DNA from: Paenibacillus flagellatus
GTDB lineage: Bacteria; Bacillota; Bacilli; Paenibacillales; NBRC-103111
DNA: 64,000 nucleotides
Direction: 5' to 3'
Assembly: GCF_003217775.1 (NCBI RefSeq)
Contig: NZ_QJVJ01000017.1
Coordinates: 62,001 to 126,000, forward strand
The notes under the pieces were generated by a model, which saw only the letters and a list, made by a program, of their open reading frames with translations, did no database searches and was not told the origin of the DNA. Below are positions 1 to 7,738 of the stretch, in pieces (position 1 is the first letter of the stretch; every line of letters starts with the position of its first letter). The position numbers were made by a program, and so were the translations under genes.

Positions 1-99
1 TCGAAGGATGAACCGCCCGCCGCTACGGAAAACGGCGGGACGGCACGGAGAGGTATAAGCCTGTTCGTTCGGACGGCCGGGCTCTCGCCTCGCCTCGGC

Positions 100-128
100 A
101 AAAAAAGACGCCGTACGTCGACGGCGTC
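100..128 (-). terminator. Intrinsic terminator of the 130-648 gene
   Basis: A 7-bp GC-rich stem (arms 107-113 and 122-128) is followed on the minus strand by seven T (100-106). It starts right at the stop codon of the gene that ends at 130. Confidence 0.8.
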
Positions 129-129
129 A

Positions 130-648
130 CTACTGGATCGGGTCGGGAATCATCCCTTCCCGCTCCAGTTCCGTATTCGTCTTCATCGCCTTCATCTCCT
201 TGCCCAGACGGACCAAGTCGTCCTCGTCCTGCGCCATGACGCCGTTCAGCGCCGCGGACAGCGCCGGATCGTCGCCCGCGCCTCCGTCGCCGCCGCCCGT
301 CGCCGGGCTCCCCGGCGGTTCCGCACCCGCATCGCGTGCGTCTTCCCGCTCCCCGTCGATCAGCTCGCGCAGCTTCCGGAATGCTTCCTCGCGAATGTGC
401 GGCGGTATGCCGACATACCCTCTCCACTCGCCTGCAAACGCGGCCTCGTGCTCCAACAGCGTAATCCGCCCCTGCTCGTCCGACCGAAACGGGATGCGAA
501 ACTCGATGCAGCCGCCCCGATCGGGAGACAGAAACGTCAGCCGGACCACTTTCCGCCCTTCCACTTCGGCCGGCGTGAAGCCGAGCCGAACGATCGATTG
601 CCGGAACCGTTCCGGCGGTGTCGCTTCGTACCGATGTCGAAACGTCAT
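130..648 (-). CDS. Hypothetical protein, 172 aa
   Basis: I do not recognise a family. The protein is soluble, with no signal peptide or membrane segment. Residues 1-100 look like a compact mixed fold. Residues 105-135 form a low-complexity Gly/Ala/Asp/Pro linker, and the tail is charged and helical. The ATG at 648 has a strong AAGGAGG-type site 7 bases upstream. It lies 54 bases behind the YtxH-like gene in the same orientation, so the two probably share a transcript that ends at the terminator at 100-128. Real coding is supported by the ribosome site and the terminator. Function is unknown. Confidence 0.7.
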   Translation of the reverse strand: MTFRHRYEATPPERFRQSIVRLGFTPAEVEGRKVVRLTFLSPDRGGCIEFRIPFRSDEQGRITLLEHEAAFAGEWRGYVGIPPHIREEAFRKLRELIDGEREDARDAGAEPPGSPATGGGDGGAGDDPALSAALNGVMAQDEDDLVRLGKEMKAMKTNTELEREGMIPDPIQ

Positions 649-702
649 GGGATCGCCTCCTTCTCGGATTGTACGCCTCCGTCCGCCGCGGGACGCCGCA
701 CC

Positions 703-1071
703 TCAGTGCGGCGTCTTGTCCGCCATCTCGGACGCCTTGTCGCCGATCGCCTCGGCGGTCTCCTTCGTCTTGGCGGCCGCGTCCCGTGCCAGCTCCGACG
801 TTTTGGCGGAAGCGTCCCGGGCGAGCTCCGACGTCTTGTCGCGGAACGCCTTCGTCAGCTCGATCGTCTTCTCCTGCACCTCTTTCGCCAATTCCGCCGT
901 TTTGTCGCGGACGCTTTGCGCCGCCTCCGACGTCTTGTCGCGGGCCGCCTGCGCGCCGCGCGCCAAATCGCCGCGAAGCTTTCGGCCCGATTTCGGCGCG
1001 AGCAGCAGCGCCGCCGCCGCTCCGACCACGCCTCCGACCAAGGCGCCTTTCCAAGCTGCCGTCTGTTTCAT
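703..1071 (-). CDS. YtxH-like protein
   Basis: This 122-aa protein has one N-terminal glycine/alanine-rich membrane segment (about residues 8-26) followed by [12 protein letters not shown], the signature of the YtxH family. Residues 40-118 are a repetitive amphipathic helix built from about eight units of the type RDKTSELA, giving a long LEA-like or apolipophorin-like helical tail. YtxH proteins of Bacillales are small general-stress envelope proteins of unresolved function. The ATG at 1071 follows a GGAGGAG site. It is probably the first gene of a two-gene unit with the 172-aa hypothetical protein. Confidence 0.85.
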   Translation of the reverse strand: MKQTAAWKGALVGGVVGAAAALLLAPKSGRKLRGDLARGAQAARDKTSEAAQSVRDKTAELAKEVQEKTIELTKAFRDKTSELARDASAKTSELARDAAAKTKETAEAIGDKASEMADKTPH

Positions 1072-1162
1072 CCCGAATCACTCCTCCTCGTTTGTATCGT
1101 CCGGTCTTTCGGACTCGAACGGTGCCGGAACACATCCCCGGCTCCCGCTCATCGATTGCCGG

Positions 1163-1420
1163 TCACACCGATCTGCGGAACATTTGGGAAAGCAAGCCGA
1201 GCAGAAATACGAACAGCGCGCTGCCGACGATCGCCGGGATGACGGCGAAGCCGCCGATGACCGGCCCCCAATCGCCGAGCAGCAGCGAGCCGAGCCAGCC
1301 GCCCGCGAACCCGGCGATCATGGCGCCGAGCAGCCCTCCGGGCATCCGGTTCCGCACCAAGGCGTCTCCGATCGTCCCGATTAAAATCGCCATCAGGATG
1401 CTGATCAACAGTCCCCACAT
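1163..1420 (-). CDS. GlsB/YeaQ/YmgE-type small membrane protein
   Basis: This 85-aa protein is almost entirely hydrophobic, with three predicted membrane segments (about 2-20, 27-48 and 55-80). The glycine-rich segment GGLLGAMIAGFAGGWLGS is typical of the GlsB/YeaQ/YmgE (transglycosylase-associated) family, whose members are induced by stress and whose biochemical role is unknown. The ATG at 1420 follows GAGGTGAGGCGC, so translation starts there and not in the longer open frame upstream. It sits alone between the YtxH-like gene and the IclR regulator. Confidence 0.85.
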   Translation of the reverse strand: MWGLLISILMAILIGTIGDALVRNRMPGGLLGAMIAGFAGGWLGSLLLGDWGPVIGGFAVIPAIVGSALFVFLLGLLSQMFRRSV

Positions 1421-1548
1421 GCGCCTCACCTCTTTCGCATTGTCGATCCAGGCCGCCTTACGGTTCATTACCCGTCGCGGAGCGGCGTGAAACAAGCCAT
1501 CCGGCGCGAGCGCCCGCTTCGCCGCTACGGGCGGCCGCGCACAAGCAT

Positions 1549-1584
1549 AAAAAAAGACCCGCTGCGACGATCCGTCGGCGAGTC
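1549..1584 (-). terminator. Intrinsic terminator of the iclR-type gene
   Basis: An imperfect GC-rich hairpin (outer arms GACCC/GAGTC region 1556-1584) is followed on the minus strand by seven T (1549-1555), 46 bases after the IclR gene stop. Confidence 0.65.
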
Positions 1585-1629
1585 TTTCCGATATTCGATC
1601 CGGCACGCTCCGCGGCCAAGGGCGTCCAG

Positions 1630-2373
1630 CTATTTCAACATTTTGCCCATCCGGGTGGCCGCTTCGATAATTTGCGGAGCGTGCTCCTTCATCTTCTCGA
1701 GCGTCAGCCGGTTGGACGGCCCCGACACGGCGAGCGCCGCCACCAGCTTGTGCGCCCGGTTGAAGATCGGCGCGGACACGGCGGCCGCCCCCGGCTCGCG
1801 CTCCTCGACGCTGGTCGCGTAGCCGAGCCGGCCGATCTCGCCCAGCTGGCGCTCGAACGCCTCGCGGTCGGCCGTCCCGGCCCATTCGAGGGCGCCCAGC
1901 ACGTGCCGCTGCACCTCCGGCTCGGCGAACGCGATCAGCACCTTGCTCGACGCGCCGACGCTGAGCGGCAGCCGTGCGCCGATCGGCGCGACGCGGCGGA
2001 TCGCCTGGTTGCTCTGCACCGCCTGGATGCGGATCCGCTCCTCGCCGTCGCGCACGTACAGGCTGATCGTCTCGCCCAGCGAGTCGCGCAGCCGCTCCAT
2101 CTCCGGCTGCAGCAAAATCGCCGGATCGTCGCTCTGCGACAAATTGGCGGCCAGCTCCCAAATGCGGAAGCCGAGCCGGTATTTCTCCGTCTCCGCGTTG
2201 CGGATCATGAATCCTTTGCCCTCGAGCGAAGCGAGCAGCCGGTGGACGGTGCTTTTGTGCAGCTTCGTCTTGGCGGCGATTTCGGTCAAGCTCAGCTCCG
2301 TCTCGTCGGTGAACACGGATAAAATGTCGAGCGCCCGTTCCACGGCGCGTACGGTCAGCTTCTGGTCTTCCAT
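1630..2373 (-). CDS. IclR-family transcriptional regulator
   Basis: This is a 247-aa regulator with an N-terminal winged helix-turn-helix (about residues 8-65; LSLTEIAAKTKLHKSTVHRL is the recognition region) and a C-terminal IclR effector-binding domain (about 75-245), including the usual PLSVGASSKVLIAF segment. IclR proteins bind a small metabolite through the C-terminal domain and repress or activate nearby catabolic genes. I chose the ATG at 2373 because GGAG lies 9 bases upstream. The upstream ATG at 2397 has no ribosome site and lies inside a perfect palindrome (2391-2407) that looks like this regulator's own operator. No obvious catabolic target is adjacent; the divergent neighbour encodes an alpha/beta hydrolase. 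Confidence 0.88.
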   Translation of the reverse strand: MEDQKLTVRAVERALDILSVFTDETELSLTEIAAKTKLHKSTVHRLLASLEGKGFMIRNAETEKYRLGFRIWELAANLSQSDDPAILLQPEMERLRDSLGETISLYVRDGEERIRIQAVQSNQAIRRVAPIGARLPLSVGASSKVLIAFAEPEVQRHVLGALEWAGTADREAFERQLGEIGRLGYATSVEEREPGAAAVSAPIFNRAHKLVAALAVSGPSNRLTLEKMKEHAPQIIEAATRMGKMLK

Positions 2374-2390
2374 CTCGATCCGCTCCATGT

Positions 2391-2407
2391 GTTTCATTAT
2401 ATGAAAC
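2391..2407. promoter_or_regulatory. IclR-type operator palindrome
   Basis: GTTTCATTATATGAAAC is a perfect 7-3-7 inverted repeat. It lies between the iclR promoter and the preferred start codon at 2373, as expected for autoregulation. Binding by this IclR protein is inferred. Confidence 0.55.
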
Positions 2408-2421
2408 CCGGTTTTAATTCC

Positions 2422-2451
2422 AGTATACCTTATCGGTCCGGCCTCCGTAAA
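2422..2451 (-). promoter_or_regulatory. Sigma-A-type promoter of the iclR gene
   Basis: On the minus strand TTTACG (2446-2451), an 18-base spacer and TATACT (2422-2427). Transcription would start just before the palindrome at 2391-2407. Confidence 0.55.
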
Positions 2452-2497
2452 GGGAAGCCGCGCTCCCTTTTTCTACACATTTCCTTTCCCCCCGCTA

Positions 2498-2527
2498 TTG
2501 ACCGGAACCCGTGCAACCGAATACTAT
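2498..2527 (+). promoter_or_regulatory. Putative promoter of the hydrolase gene
   Basis: TTGACC (2498-2503), an 18-base spacer and TACTAT (2522-2527) precede the hydrolase start by about 60 bases. Confidence 0.4.
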
Positions 2528-2589
2528 GAATATAGAATAATCCCTTTGCCGGAACGACATTCGCAGCTTTGCTCAAGGAGGGATCCCTC

Positions 2590-3573
2590 ATGGATACGAC
2601 CCCCGTTTCATCCGTACCGTACTCCTCACCCGTTGTTGGAAACGCTAACATTGGAAAATCGCGCCGCCGCTGGCGATGGATCGTCTGGCCGGTTGCGATC
2701 GTGCTCGTTCTGTTCACCCTCGCCGTCCTTGCGTTCCACGGCTACGTCGCCTGGATGCTGGCCCGCCCGGCCATCGCTCCGCTCAGCTCCAATCCGCTCA
2801 AAGCGGTCGGCCTTCCCTACGAGGACGTCCGATTCACGAGCAGCGACGGCGGAAGCGCCCTCGACGGCTGGTTCATTCCGGCCGCGGGCTCGGACAAAGC
2901 GGTCGTCTTCTCGCACGGCTACGGCGGCAACCGCGAGGAGCTGTGGGTTCCCTTTTACAGCTTGGCCAAAGAACTGAACAAGCAAAACTACAACGTCCTC
3001 CTGTTCGATTACGGCTACGTCCGTCCCGACATGTCCGTCACCGGCGGCGTCCGGGAATCGCTCGAGCTGCAGGGCGCGATCGATTTCGTCAAGCGCAAGG
3101 GCATGAAGCATACGTACGTATGGGGCTTCTCGATGGGAGCCGGAACCGCGCTGCAGACCGCGCTGCACAGCAAGGACATCGAAGGAATGATTCTCGACAG
3201 CACGTTCCTGCTCGAGCCCGACACGCTCTACCACAACATCAAGCAGCGCGTCGACCTGCCCAAGTTTCCGTCCTTGCCGCTCATCCGTTTCTTCTTCCCG
3301 ATCGTCAACGGCACCAGCATGAACCAAATTCCGTCCCAAACGGTGAAAGAAACGACCTACCCGATGCCGATCCTGTTCATCCACGGCATGAAGGACGCCA
3401 AGGCGCCGTTCGAAATCGTCCAACAGCTGTACGACCACCAAGCCTCCACGCAAAAAACGAGCCTGTGGCTGCTGCCGGAAGGCCGGCACGAGCTGATCTA
3501 CAAGGCGAACAAGCGGGAATACGTGAAACGGACGACCTCGTTCCTGAACGCCGTCGCCTCGCGGTCGCCCTGA
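2590..3573 (+). CDS. Membrane-anchored alpha/beta hydrolase
   Basis: A 327-aa serine hydrolase of the alpha/beta fold. A single N-terminal membrane segment (about 31-50) follows a basic stretch, so the catalytic domain is probably outside the membrane face (orientation inferred). Visible active-site elements are an oxyanion-loop motif HGYGGNREE (109-117), the nucleophile elbow GFSMGAG with Ser181, the acid Asp269 in HGMKDAKAP and His300 in EGRHEL. This matches Bacillales proteins related to YqkD/BAAT-like hydrolases; the substrate cannot be told. The ATG at 2590 was preferred because AAGGAGG lies 9 bases upstream. No co-transcribed partner is evident. Confidence 0.85.
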   Translation: MDTTPVSSVPYSSPVVGNANIGKSRRRWRWIVWPVAIVLVLFTLAVLAFHGYVAWMLARPAIAPLSSNPLKAVGLPYEDVRFTSSDGGSALDGWFIPAAGSDKAVVFSHGYGGNREELWVPFYSLAKELNKQNYNVLLFDYGYVRPDMSVTGGVRESLELQGAIDFVKRKGMKHTYVWGFSMGAGTALQTALHSKDIEGMILDSTFLLEPDTLYHNIKQRVDLPKFPSLPLIRFFFPIVNGTSMNQIPSQTVKETTYPMPILFIHGMKDAKAPFEIVQQLYDHQASTQKTSLWLLPEGRHELIYKANKREYVKRTTSFLNAVASRSP

Positions 3574-3682
3574 CGCCGCGAAAAACCGAAACGAGAAGCC
3601 GCGAAGCTTCAAACCGCATAGGCCAACTTCCCCTCCGAATACACTTTTGGAAGAACGACTTGTGGAGAGGGAGGTTGGCCTC

Positions 3683-4858
3683 ATGCTGTACGTATACGGC
3701 TCGCTGATGCCGCTCAGGCTGCTCGAGGAAATTCGCTTTTGGAAAATGCAGGAGAAGGAGCATACCGTCGTCATACGCGAGCTCGTCCCGAATTTGGAGC
3801 CTCCGTACGTCGCCCGTCTGCAGCAGTGGGAGGGCGTCTTCGCGCAGACGGAAGCGGCCGCGAATCAATGGATCGAAGCGGTCATCCGCTCGGGAGGAAC
3901 GGTCGGCCCCGAGCTGTGGCGGCACGTGAACGCGCTGCTGCGTACGTCGGCGGCCCAATCGAACGAATTCGTCAAGCAGCTGTTCGCCATGCTGCAGCAA
4001 AGCGCGGCTGTCCGAGCCGTCGCGACGGCGCCTACGGTCGTACAGCACATCATACGCGAATCCGAATATTTCCTCGGCGTGCTGCAGGCGATCTTGACCG
4101 CTCCGGGGACGCACGGAGGCTTCGGACCCGGCGACTCGAGAAACGGAAGCGAGGAGTTTCCCGCGCCGGCGGATCGCACCGAACCGCTAGCCCCCGAAGG
4201 GACGTGGGCGGACCCCGTCGCGAGAACGAAGCCGGTCCCGATCGGCGGCCATACGCTGCCGCCGCTTCCGTATCCGTACGACGCGCTCGAGCCCCATATC
4301 GATGCGGAAACGATGCGGCTGCACCACGACAAGCACCATAAAAGCTACGTCGACGGCTTGAACAAAGCCGAGACGATGATGGAGCAGGCGCGCAAGTCCG
4401 GCCAATTCGACCTGATCAAGCATTGGGAGCGGGAGGCGGCGTTCAACGGAGCCGGTCATTATTTGCATACGATCTTTTGGAGTACGATGTCTCCGAAAGG
4501 AGGCGGCAAGCCGAACGGACCGGTCGCGGCGCAAATCGATCGCGACTTCGGCGGCTTCGACGCGTTCAAGAAGCATTTCACCGCGGCCGCCGACAAAGTC
4601 GAGGGCGGAGGCTGGGCGATTCTCGTCTGGAGCCCGCGCAGCCACCGGCTCGAAATCCTGCAAGCCGAGAAGCATCAGAACTTGTCGCAATGGGACGTCG
4701 TCCCGCTTCTGCCGCTGGACGTCTGGGAGCACTCGTATTACTTGAAATATAAAAACGAGCGGCCGAAATATATCGACGCCTGGTGGAACGTCGTCAACTG
4801 GCCGCACGTGAACGAGCGCTTCTCCGCCGCGCAGACGTTGAAATGGCAGTCGTATTGA
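3683..4858 (+). CDS. Fe/Mn superoxide dismutase with N-terminal helical domain
   Basis: 391 aa, about twice the length of a normal Fe/Mn-SOD. Residues 1-140 are a helical region beginning LLEEIRFWKMQEKEH that resembles DUF2935-type four-helix bundles, followed by a Pro/Gly-rich linker (140-187). The SOD domain starts at GGHTLPPLPYPYDALEPH (188) and keeps all four predicted metal ligands: His214, His262, Asp346 and His350. It should dismutate superoxide; metal preference cannot be settled. The extra domain may bind a partner or metal (inference). The ATG at 3683 follows GGGAGG; the in-frame ATG at 3647 has no such site. A second, standard SOD (sodA) is encoded at 15322. Confidence 0.88.
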   Translation: MLYVYGSLMPLRLLEEIRFWKMQEKEHTVVIRELVPNLEPPYVARLQQWEGVFAQTEAAANQWIEAVIRSGGTVGPELWRHVNALLRTSAAQSNEFVKQLFAMLQQSAAVRAVATAPTVVQHIIRESEYFLGVLQAILTAPGTHGGFGPGDSRNGSEEFPAPADRTEPLAPEGTWADPVARTKPVPIGGHTLPPLPYPYDALEPHIDAETMRLHHDKHHKSYVDGLNKAETMMEQARKSGQFDLIKHWEREAAFNGAGHYLHTIFWSTMSPKGGGKPNGPVAAQIDRDFGGFDAFKKHFTAAADKVEGGGWAILVWSPRSHRLEILQAEKHQNLSQWDVVPLLPLDVWEHSYYLKYKNERPKYIDAWWNVVNWPHVNERFSAAQTLKWQSY

Positions 4859-4884
4859 TCGGCTGCCCGGCCCACCGGCTCCAG

Positions 4885-4914
4885 GCTCCCCTTCGGGGGG
4901 CTTTTCGTTTTTTT
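4885..4914 (+). terminator. Intrinsic terminator after the long SOD gene
   Basis: A 7-bp stem (4885-4891 with 4895-4901) with a TTC loop is followed by a T-rich run ending at 4914, 26 bases after the SOD stop. Confidence 0.85.
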
Positions 4915-5030
4915 ACCCGTATGGCCCCGGCGATTGGACCGGTGAAAACAACCGGAATCGGCCCTGTTCACGAGCCGCCCGTTCTTGTACCATGAAGGCG
5001 AACCGAACGCCAAGACAGGAGCGAACGCTT

Positions 5031-5624
5031 ATGATGAACGTCGTCTATTCGACTCTCGAAGGAACCTCCGTGAAGCTCGCCCCGATGAAGCGGGAGCATG
5101 CCGAGCCGCTGTACGAGGCCGGACGCGATCCGGCCGTCTGGACGTATATGCAGGCCCGCATGCAGTCGCCGGAGCAGATGCGCGCCATCGTCGACGAGGC
5201 GGTCGCAGCGGCCGAACGCGGCGAGGAGCTGCCTTATACGATTTTCGACGCGGCCGGGGAACGGGCGCTCGGCAGCACGCGGCTGTACGATATGTCTGTC
5301 GCCCACCGCAACCTGGAAATCGGCTGGACGTGGCTTACGCCGTCCGTCTGGCGAACCCGGGTCAACACCGAATGCAAGCGGCTGCTGCTCGCGCACGCCT
5401 TCGAAACGATGGGCGCCATCCGCGTCCAGCTGAAGGCCGACGCCCGCAACGCCCGCTCGCGCCAGGCGATCGAACGGATCGGCGGCGTCTACGAGGGAAC
5501 GCTGCGCCAGCATCGCATTTTGCCGGACGGCTTCATCCGCGACACCGTCTACTACAGCATCCTCGAGCGGGAGTGGCCGGAGGCGAAGCGGCGGCTGGAC
5601 GACAGGCTCGCCCGCCGCGACTGA
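5031..5624 (+). CDS. GNAT N-acetyltransferase, RimJ/RimL-like
   Basis: A 197-aa GNAT acetyltransferase similar to the RimJ/RimL branch that acetylates protein N-termini or small amines with acetyl-CoA. Visible features are the N-terminal KLAPMKREHAEPLYEA strand-helix, GSTRLYDMSVAHRNLEIGWTW in the central sheet, and the C-terminal RNARSRQAIERIGGVYEG, where the Asn-Ala-Arg-Ser helix caps the acetyl-CoA site. The ATG at 5031 has AGGAGC upstream at good spacing. It is convergent with the Fur-box gene. The substrate is unknown. Confidence 0.85.
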   Translation: MMNVVYSTLEGTSVKLAPMKREHAEPLYEAGRDPAVWTYMQARMQSPEQMRAIVDEAVAAAERGEELPYTIFDAAGERALGSTRLYDMSVAHRNLEIGWTWLTPSVWRTRVNTECKRLLLAHAFETMGAIRVQLKADARNARSRQAIERIGGVYEGTLRQHRILPDGFIRDTVYYSILEREWPEAKRRLDDRLARRD

Positions 5625-5672
5625 CCGGGCGGCCGCATGAAGCCGGCCGGCGGTTCCCGCCGCGGCATGCCG

Positions 5673-6473
5673 TTACAGCGAGCGGATGCCGCCGAACAGA
5701 GCCGCCAGCACCATCCGGTCGCCGACCCAGTCGGCGTCGGCGACCGGAAAGCCGAGCTTGACCGGCAGCAGCGTCAGCCGGCCGCCCGCGCCGCCGAGCC
5801 GGAACAGACCGCGGTCGGTGCACGCGTAAACGTCCCGGCCTCTCGGGATGAGCCCGATGACGAACAGACCGCCGAGGCCGAACACGTCGAACGCTCCCCG
5901 TCCGTTGCCGACGATCAATTGTCCCCGGTCCCCCGTTCCGATCAGCTTCCCGCGGAACACGGCCAGACCGGTGACGGAGGCGGCCAGCCGATAATCCGTC
6001 CATTCGCCGGTCAGACGGTCGTACAGCGACAGGCCCCCCTCGCGTCCCGCCACGATGAATTGGGGCAAGTAAAGCACATCGTAAACGACGGCTTCCGGAT
6101 ACGCCCAGCTGAGCCATCCGTCGGCCGTTTTGCACCATATCCCGTACTGGGTGGCGGCGATCATCCGCCCCGCCTCTCCTTCGCGTAGCCGGTAGGCCGG
6201 AACGGCGATATCTTCAGCCTCCCAGCCGGCATGCCGGTAGGCGTACAAGCCTTTGCTCGTGCAGGCGTACGGAACGCCGCCGCTCATTTGAAGCCGATTG
6301 ACGACCGCCCCTCCCGGCCATCCTTCCTCCAGGCAAGTCCACTCTCCTGCGGGAGAAATCCGGTAAACCCCTTGTCCGAGCGAGGAAGCGTACACGCTCG
6401 AGTCGCCGCCGACCGTAACGGACGAGATGGGCGAGCCCGGCCGCCTCCAGATCGAACGTGCCGTTCGGGTCAT
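5673..6473 (-). CDS. Propeller-like hypothetical protein under a Fur box
   Basis: A 266-aa soluble protein without signal peptide. It is built from repeated short beta-rich units of the type VYASSLGQGVYRIS, PYACTSKGLYAYR, GIWCKTADGWLSW, VAGREGGLSLYDR and VYACTDRGLFRL, spaced about 40 residues apart, which suggests a six- or seven-bladed beta-propeller. I recognise no named family and no catalytic motif. The ATG at 6473 follows AAAGGGGG. A near-consensus Fur box lies 46-64 bases upstream, so the gene is probably repressed by iron. A role in iron or haem handling is inference from regulation only. No transporter or siderophore gene is adjacent. Confidence 0.72.
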   Translation of the reverse strand: MTRTARSIWRRPGSPISSVTVGGDSSVYASSLGQGVYRISPAGEWTCLEEGWPGGAVVNRLQMSGGVPYACTSKGLYAYRHAGWEAEDIAVPAYRLREGEAGRMIAATQYGIWCKTADGWLSWAYPEAVVYDVLYLPQFIVAGREGGLSLYDRLTGEWTDYRLAASVTGLAVFRGKLIGTGDRGQLIVGNGRGAFDVFGLGGLFVIGLIPRGRDVYACTDRGLFRLGGAGGRLTLLPVKLGFPVADADWVGDRMVLAALFGGIRSL

Positions 6474-6518
6474 CGCAAGGCCCCCTTTCCAACATGGGTT
6501 AACGGCCTCATTATAATT

Positions 6519-6537
6519 GATAATGATTCTCATTGTC
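6519..6537. promoter_or_regulatory. Fur box
   Basis: GATAATGATTCTCATTGTC matches the classical 19-bp Fur box GATAATGATAATCATTATC at 16 positions and is flanked symmetrically by ATT and AAT. It is placed to control the minus-strand gene starting at 6473. Confidence 0.85.
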
Positions 6538-6624
6538 AATTATGCCGAAACACACGGCTCGGTTCGCCGGCCTTCACATCCAAGTCCACGGGCGCCCCGA
6601 TCGAAAGCGATGCCCGAGTCGCTC

Positions 6625-6969
6625 CTAACGGCGGTCGTCCTCGGGCAGCTCGATCCATTTGGCAGCCCACCTGCCGATATTGTCGAAAAGCGGAGCCAAG
6701 TCGCGCCCCTTCTCCGTTAGCGAATATTCGATCCGAACCGGAGTTTCCGGATACACGTCGCGCCGGACGAGCCCTTCGGCTTCCAGCTCCCTCAGCCGTT
6801 CCGACAGCACTTTGCCGCTCAAGTTCGGCAGCGAGCCCGCGATCCCGACGAACCGCTGCGGCCCGTCGAGCAGACGGAAGACGATCAACGCGGTCCATCG
6901 CTTGCTCAGCAGGTCGATCGCCTTCTCGAACCGGGGGCATAATGGAGAATGGGGTTCCACACCTATCAC
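6625..6969 (-). CDS. HxlR-family winged-helix regulator
   Basis: A 114-aa single-domain regulator of the HxlR family. It shows the family core: CPRFEKAIDLLSKRWTALIVFRLLDGPQRF, then LPNLSGKVLSERLRELEAEGLVRR (recognition helix and wing) and the VRIEYSLTEKGRDLAPL strand. A Cys lies near the N-terminus (residue 11), a position used for thiol-stress sensing in some HxlR/YodB-type proteins; whether it senses here is inference. The start is either GTG 6969 or GTG 6960, both close to GAGGTG, and the leader is very short because the promoter lies at 6984-7012. It is divergent from the TetR gene. Confidence 0.9.
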   Translation of the reverse strand: MIGVEPHSPLCPRFEKAIDLLSKRWTALIVFRLLDGPQRFVGIAGSLPNLSGKVLSERLRELEAEGLVRRDVYPETPVRIEYSLTEKGRDLAPLFDNIGRWAAKWIELPEDDRR

Positions 6970-6983
6970 CTCGTCTTTGCTTT

Positions 6984-7012
6984 ATTATATCCACCATTAC
7001 GAATCTATACAA
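6984..7012 (-). promoter_or_regulatory. Sigma-A promoter of the hxlR-type gene
   Basis: On the minus strand TTGTAT (7007-7012), a 17-base spacer and a perfect TATAAT (6984-6989). An inverted repeat CTTACT/AGTAAG (7014-7019 and 7041-7046) abuts the -35 region and is a candidate HxlR operator. Confidence 0.75.
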
Positions 7013-7068
7013 CCTTACTTTTTTAATATTAATTACGTATAGTAAGTTAAAGAAAAAAACCAAAAGGG

Positions 7069-7097
7069 TTGCAAACGACGCGCGAATCGATTATGAT
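7069..7097 (+). promoter_or_regulatory. Sigma-A promoter of the tetR-type gene
   Basis: TTGCAA (7069-7074), a 17-base spacer and TATGAT (7092-7097). The predicted transcription start lies directly before the operator at 7111-7124. Confidence 0.75.
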
Positions 7098-7110
7098 GAA
7101 TTCAAGCCAG

Positions 7111-7128
7111 TGATTGGTCAATCAATAA
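7111..7128. promoter_or_regulatory. TetR operator, copy 1
   Basis: TGATTGGTCAATCA (7111-7124) is a perfect 6-2-6 palindrome just after the predicted start of tetR transcription. The 16 bases ATTGGTCAATCAATAA (7113-7128) recur exactly at 7703-7718. Confidence 0.75.
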
Positions 7129-7156
7129 TAAAGCAAAACGAAAGGAGCTGCCCTCC

Positions 7157-7678
7157 ATGCGCAAAGGAAATGCTACCTCCGCCGATCGGCGTACGGATAT
7201 CGTATCCGCCGCCATCGAAGTGTTCGCGGATATCGGCTACTATCGGGCCACCACCGCCCAGGTCGCGGAGCGCGCCGCCATTTCGCAGCCTTACGTATAC
7301 CGGTTTTTCACGAAGGAATCGCTGATGGCGGAAGCGCTGGACGTTTCTTGGCAGCGGATCGAGAAGGCGTTCCGGCGTGTCATCGATACGGCGACGCCGG
7401 AACGGCTCGAAGCGGGACTGATCGAAGCGTACGAGGAGATCATGGCCGCGCACCGCAGCGAAATTTTGCTCCAGATGCAGGCCCAGACGATCCGGGAAGC
7501 GCCGATCCGGCTTGTGATGCAGCAAGGGCTGGAGCGGGTGCGGCTGTTGGTAAGCCGGGCGTTCGAGCAGGCCGGAATCGCGGAAGCGGACGTCCGGACG
7601 TCGGATTTTTTGGCGAGAGGGATGCTTTGCAACGTCGCGATGGCGTTGGACATGCCGAATTTGATGGCGAAAAAGTAA
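7157..7678 (+). CDS. TetR/AcrR-family regulator
   Basis: A 173-aa repressor. The N-terminal helix-turn-helix is clear: IVSAAIEVFADIGYYRATTAQVAERAAISQ then PYVYRFFTKESLMAEAL (about residues 15-62). The remaining helical domain would bind a ligand and mediate dimerisation; I cannot name the ligand. The ATG at 7157 has AAAGGAGC 8 bases upstream. The shared operators before it and before the epimerase gene indicate that it represses itself and the epimerase gene. Confidence 0.9.
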   Translation: MRKGNATSADRRTDIVSAAIEVFADIGYYRATTAQVAERAAISQPYVYRFFTKESLMAEALDVSWQRIEKAFRRVIDTATPERLEAGLIEAYEEIMAAHRSEILLQMQAQTIREAPIRLVMQQGLERVRLLVSRAFEQAGIAEADVRTSDFLARGMLCNVAMALDMPNLMAKK

Positions 7679-7702
7679 AACAAATTTTTTTCAAGGTTTG
7701 TA

Positions 7703-7718
7703 ATTGGTCAATCAATAA
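7703..7718. promoter_or_regulatory. TetR operator, copy 2
   Basis: ATTGGTCAATCAATAA repeats the operator at 7113-7128 exactly. It lies 20 bases before the preferred start of the epimerase gene, suggesting repression by the adjacent TetR. Confidence 0.75.
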
Positions 7719-7738
7719 CTAAACGGGAGATGGTAACG

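Noticed and set aside
1-60. GC-rich dyad CCCGCCG/CGGCGGG (16-22, 33-39) near the left edge
   Set aside because: It has no T run on either strand and its neighbouring gene is outside the window, so its role cannot be judged.
4097-4341. Frameshift or separate gene at the SOD domain junction
   Set aside because: The frame is continuous from 3683 to 4858, with a normal Pro/Gly-rich linker and no second ribosome site at the SOD domain start.
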